Assembly (NCBI GenBank): GCA_016875645.1 | Contig: VGPE01000142.1 | Coordinates: 1 to 7,322 of the forward strand | Reading direction: 5' to 3' | Origin: Chloroflexota bacterium | GTDB taxonomy: Bacteria > Chloroflexota > Limnocylindria > Limnocylindrales > CSP1-4 | Length of the DNA: 7,322 nucleotides | In this document: piece after piece, positions 7,121 through 7,322 of the stretch | Layout of the letters: each line of letters starts with the position of its first letter | How positions within the stretch are numbered: the first letter of the stretch is position 1 | The notes under the pieces: generated by a model | Database searches by the model: none | What the model was told of the DNA's origin: nothing | Seen by the model: only the letters and a program-made list of their open reading frames with translations | Translations under genes and position numbers: made by a program

Positions 7121-7322
7121 CTACTTCGTCTTGGGCGCTGCCTTCGGTGCTGCCTTGGTGGCGGTCTTGGGTGCTGCCTTCGGAGCCGCCTTGCTCGCTG
7201 TTCTCGTAGCCGCGTTTGCGGTCGAGCTGGCCGCCGACTTCACGGCGGGCGCGGAAGTGCGTGCGCGCGTACGTGTGGCCGGCTGCGCCGGCGTGGCCGC
7301 CTCGGGCGCAGGGCTCGCGGCC
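7121..7322 (-). CDS. Lys/Ala/Pro-rich C-terminal tail of a larger protein, 5' truncated
   Basis: Reading the minus strand from the window edge gives 66 open residues ending in TAG (complement of 7121-7123). Composition is extreme: Ala, Lys, Pro, Thr and Ser make up nearly everything. The outer half is Ala/Pro/Thr/Arg-rich (ATRTRARTS), and the end is a run of KAAPKAAPKT units closing in KTK. Such basic, unstructured tails occur on histone H1-like and HU-type DNA-binding proteins, some topoisomerases and some ribosomal or RNA-associated proteins, where they bind nucleic acid without sequence preference. The folded domain is outside the window, so the protein cannot be named. The third-position GC pattern, the lack of stops, and the lysine codons kept in register through the repeat argue that it is really translated. 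It converges on the glycolytic operon. Confidence 0.7.
   Translation of the reverse strand, partial: AASPAPEAATPAQPATRTRARTSAPAVKSAASSTANAATRTASKAAPKAAPKTATKAAPKAAPKTK
7128..7199 (-). repeat. Two 36-base tandem units encoding KAAPKAAPKT
   Basis: Unit 7128-7163 and unit 7164-7199 match at 30 of 36 positions. Each encodes 12 residues with the pattern KAAPKAAPKTxx on the minus strand. Most differences are in codon third positions or at the unit ends, which points to duplication followed by selection on the protein. Confidence 0.75.

Overview
This is a GC-rich bacterial window with dense coding and short gaps. It carries a chromosomal central-metabolism locus and shows no phage, transposon, CRISPR or RNA-gene signal. 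A high-GC Chloroflexota lineage is my best guess, from a small YCVK...TCPKCG zinc-ribbon protein, the gap-pgk-eno order and a Lys/Ala/Pro-tailed protein. That is inference; a high-GC actinobacterium is the main alternative.

Layout. (1) 2-610, +: 3' part of a uridine-phosphorylase-like nucleoside phosphorylase, followed at once by a strong GC hairpin (614-638). (2) 666-806, +: a 46-residue zinc-ribbon-like protein with a good ribosome binding site, too short for ordinary ORF cut-offs. (3) 807-1096: noncoding, with several hairpins, a convincing terminator at 943-974, and a candidate -10 box (1055-1060) next to an inverted repeat. (4) 1097-7069, +: a compact run of six genes: a ROK sugar kinase (probable glucokinase, apparently starting at CTG), gap, pgk, eno, a four-helix membrane protein and a soluble beta-rich protein of unknown function. 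The last four are joined by 4-base stop/start overlaps (ATGA, GTGA, ATGA), so they are very probably one translationally coupled operon. (5) 7070-7120: a short convergent gap holding a perfect GC palindrome. (6) 7121-7322, -: the C-terminal 66 residues of a Lys/Ala/Pro-rich protein whose start lies beyond the window.

Functionally, the kinase would charge a hexose (probably glucose to glucose-6-phosphate), and Gap, Pgk and Eno carry three steps of lower glycolysis. Triose-phosphate isomerase and phosphoglycerate mutase, often found beside these genes, are absent here and must be encoded elsewhere. I see no clear novel system. The points most worth a second look are the two unrecognised genes coupled to eno, the CTG start and altered zinc site of the ROK kinase, the CxxD zinc-ribbon variant, and a Lys-rich insertion in enolase.
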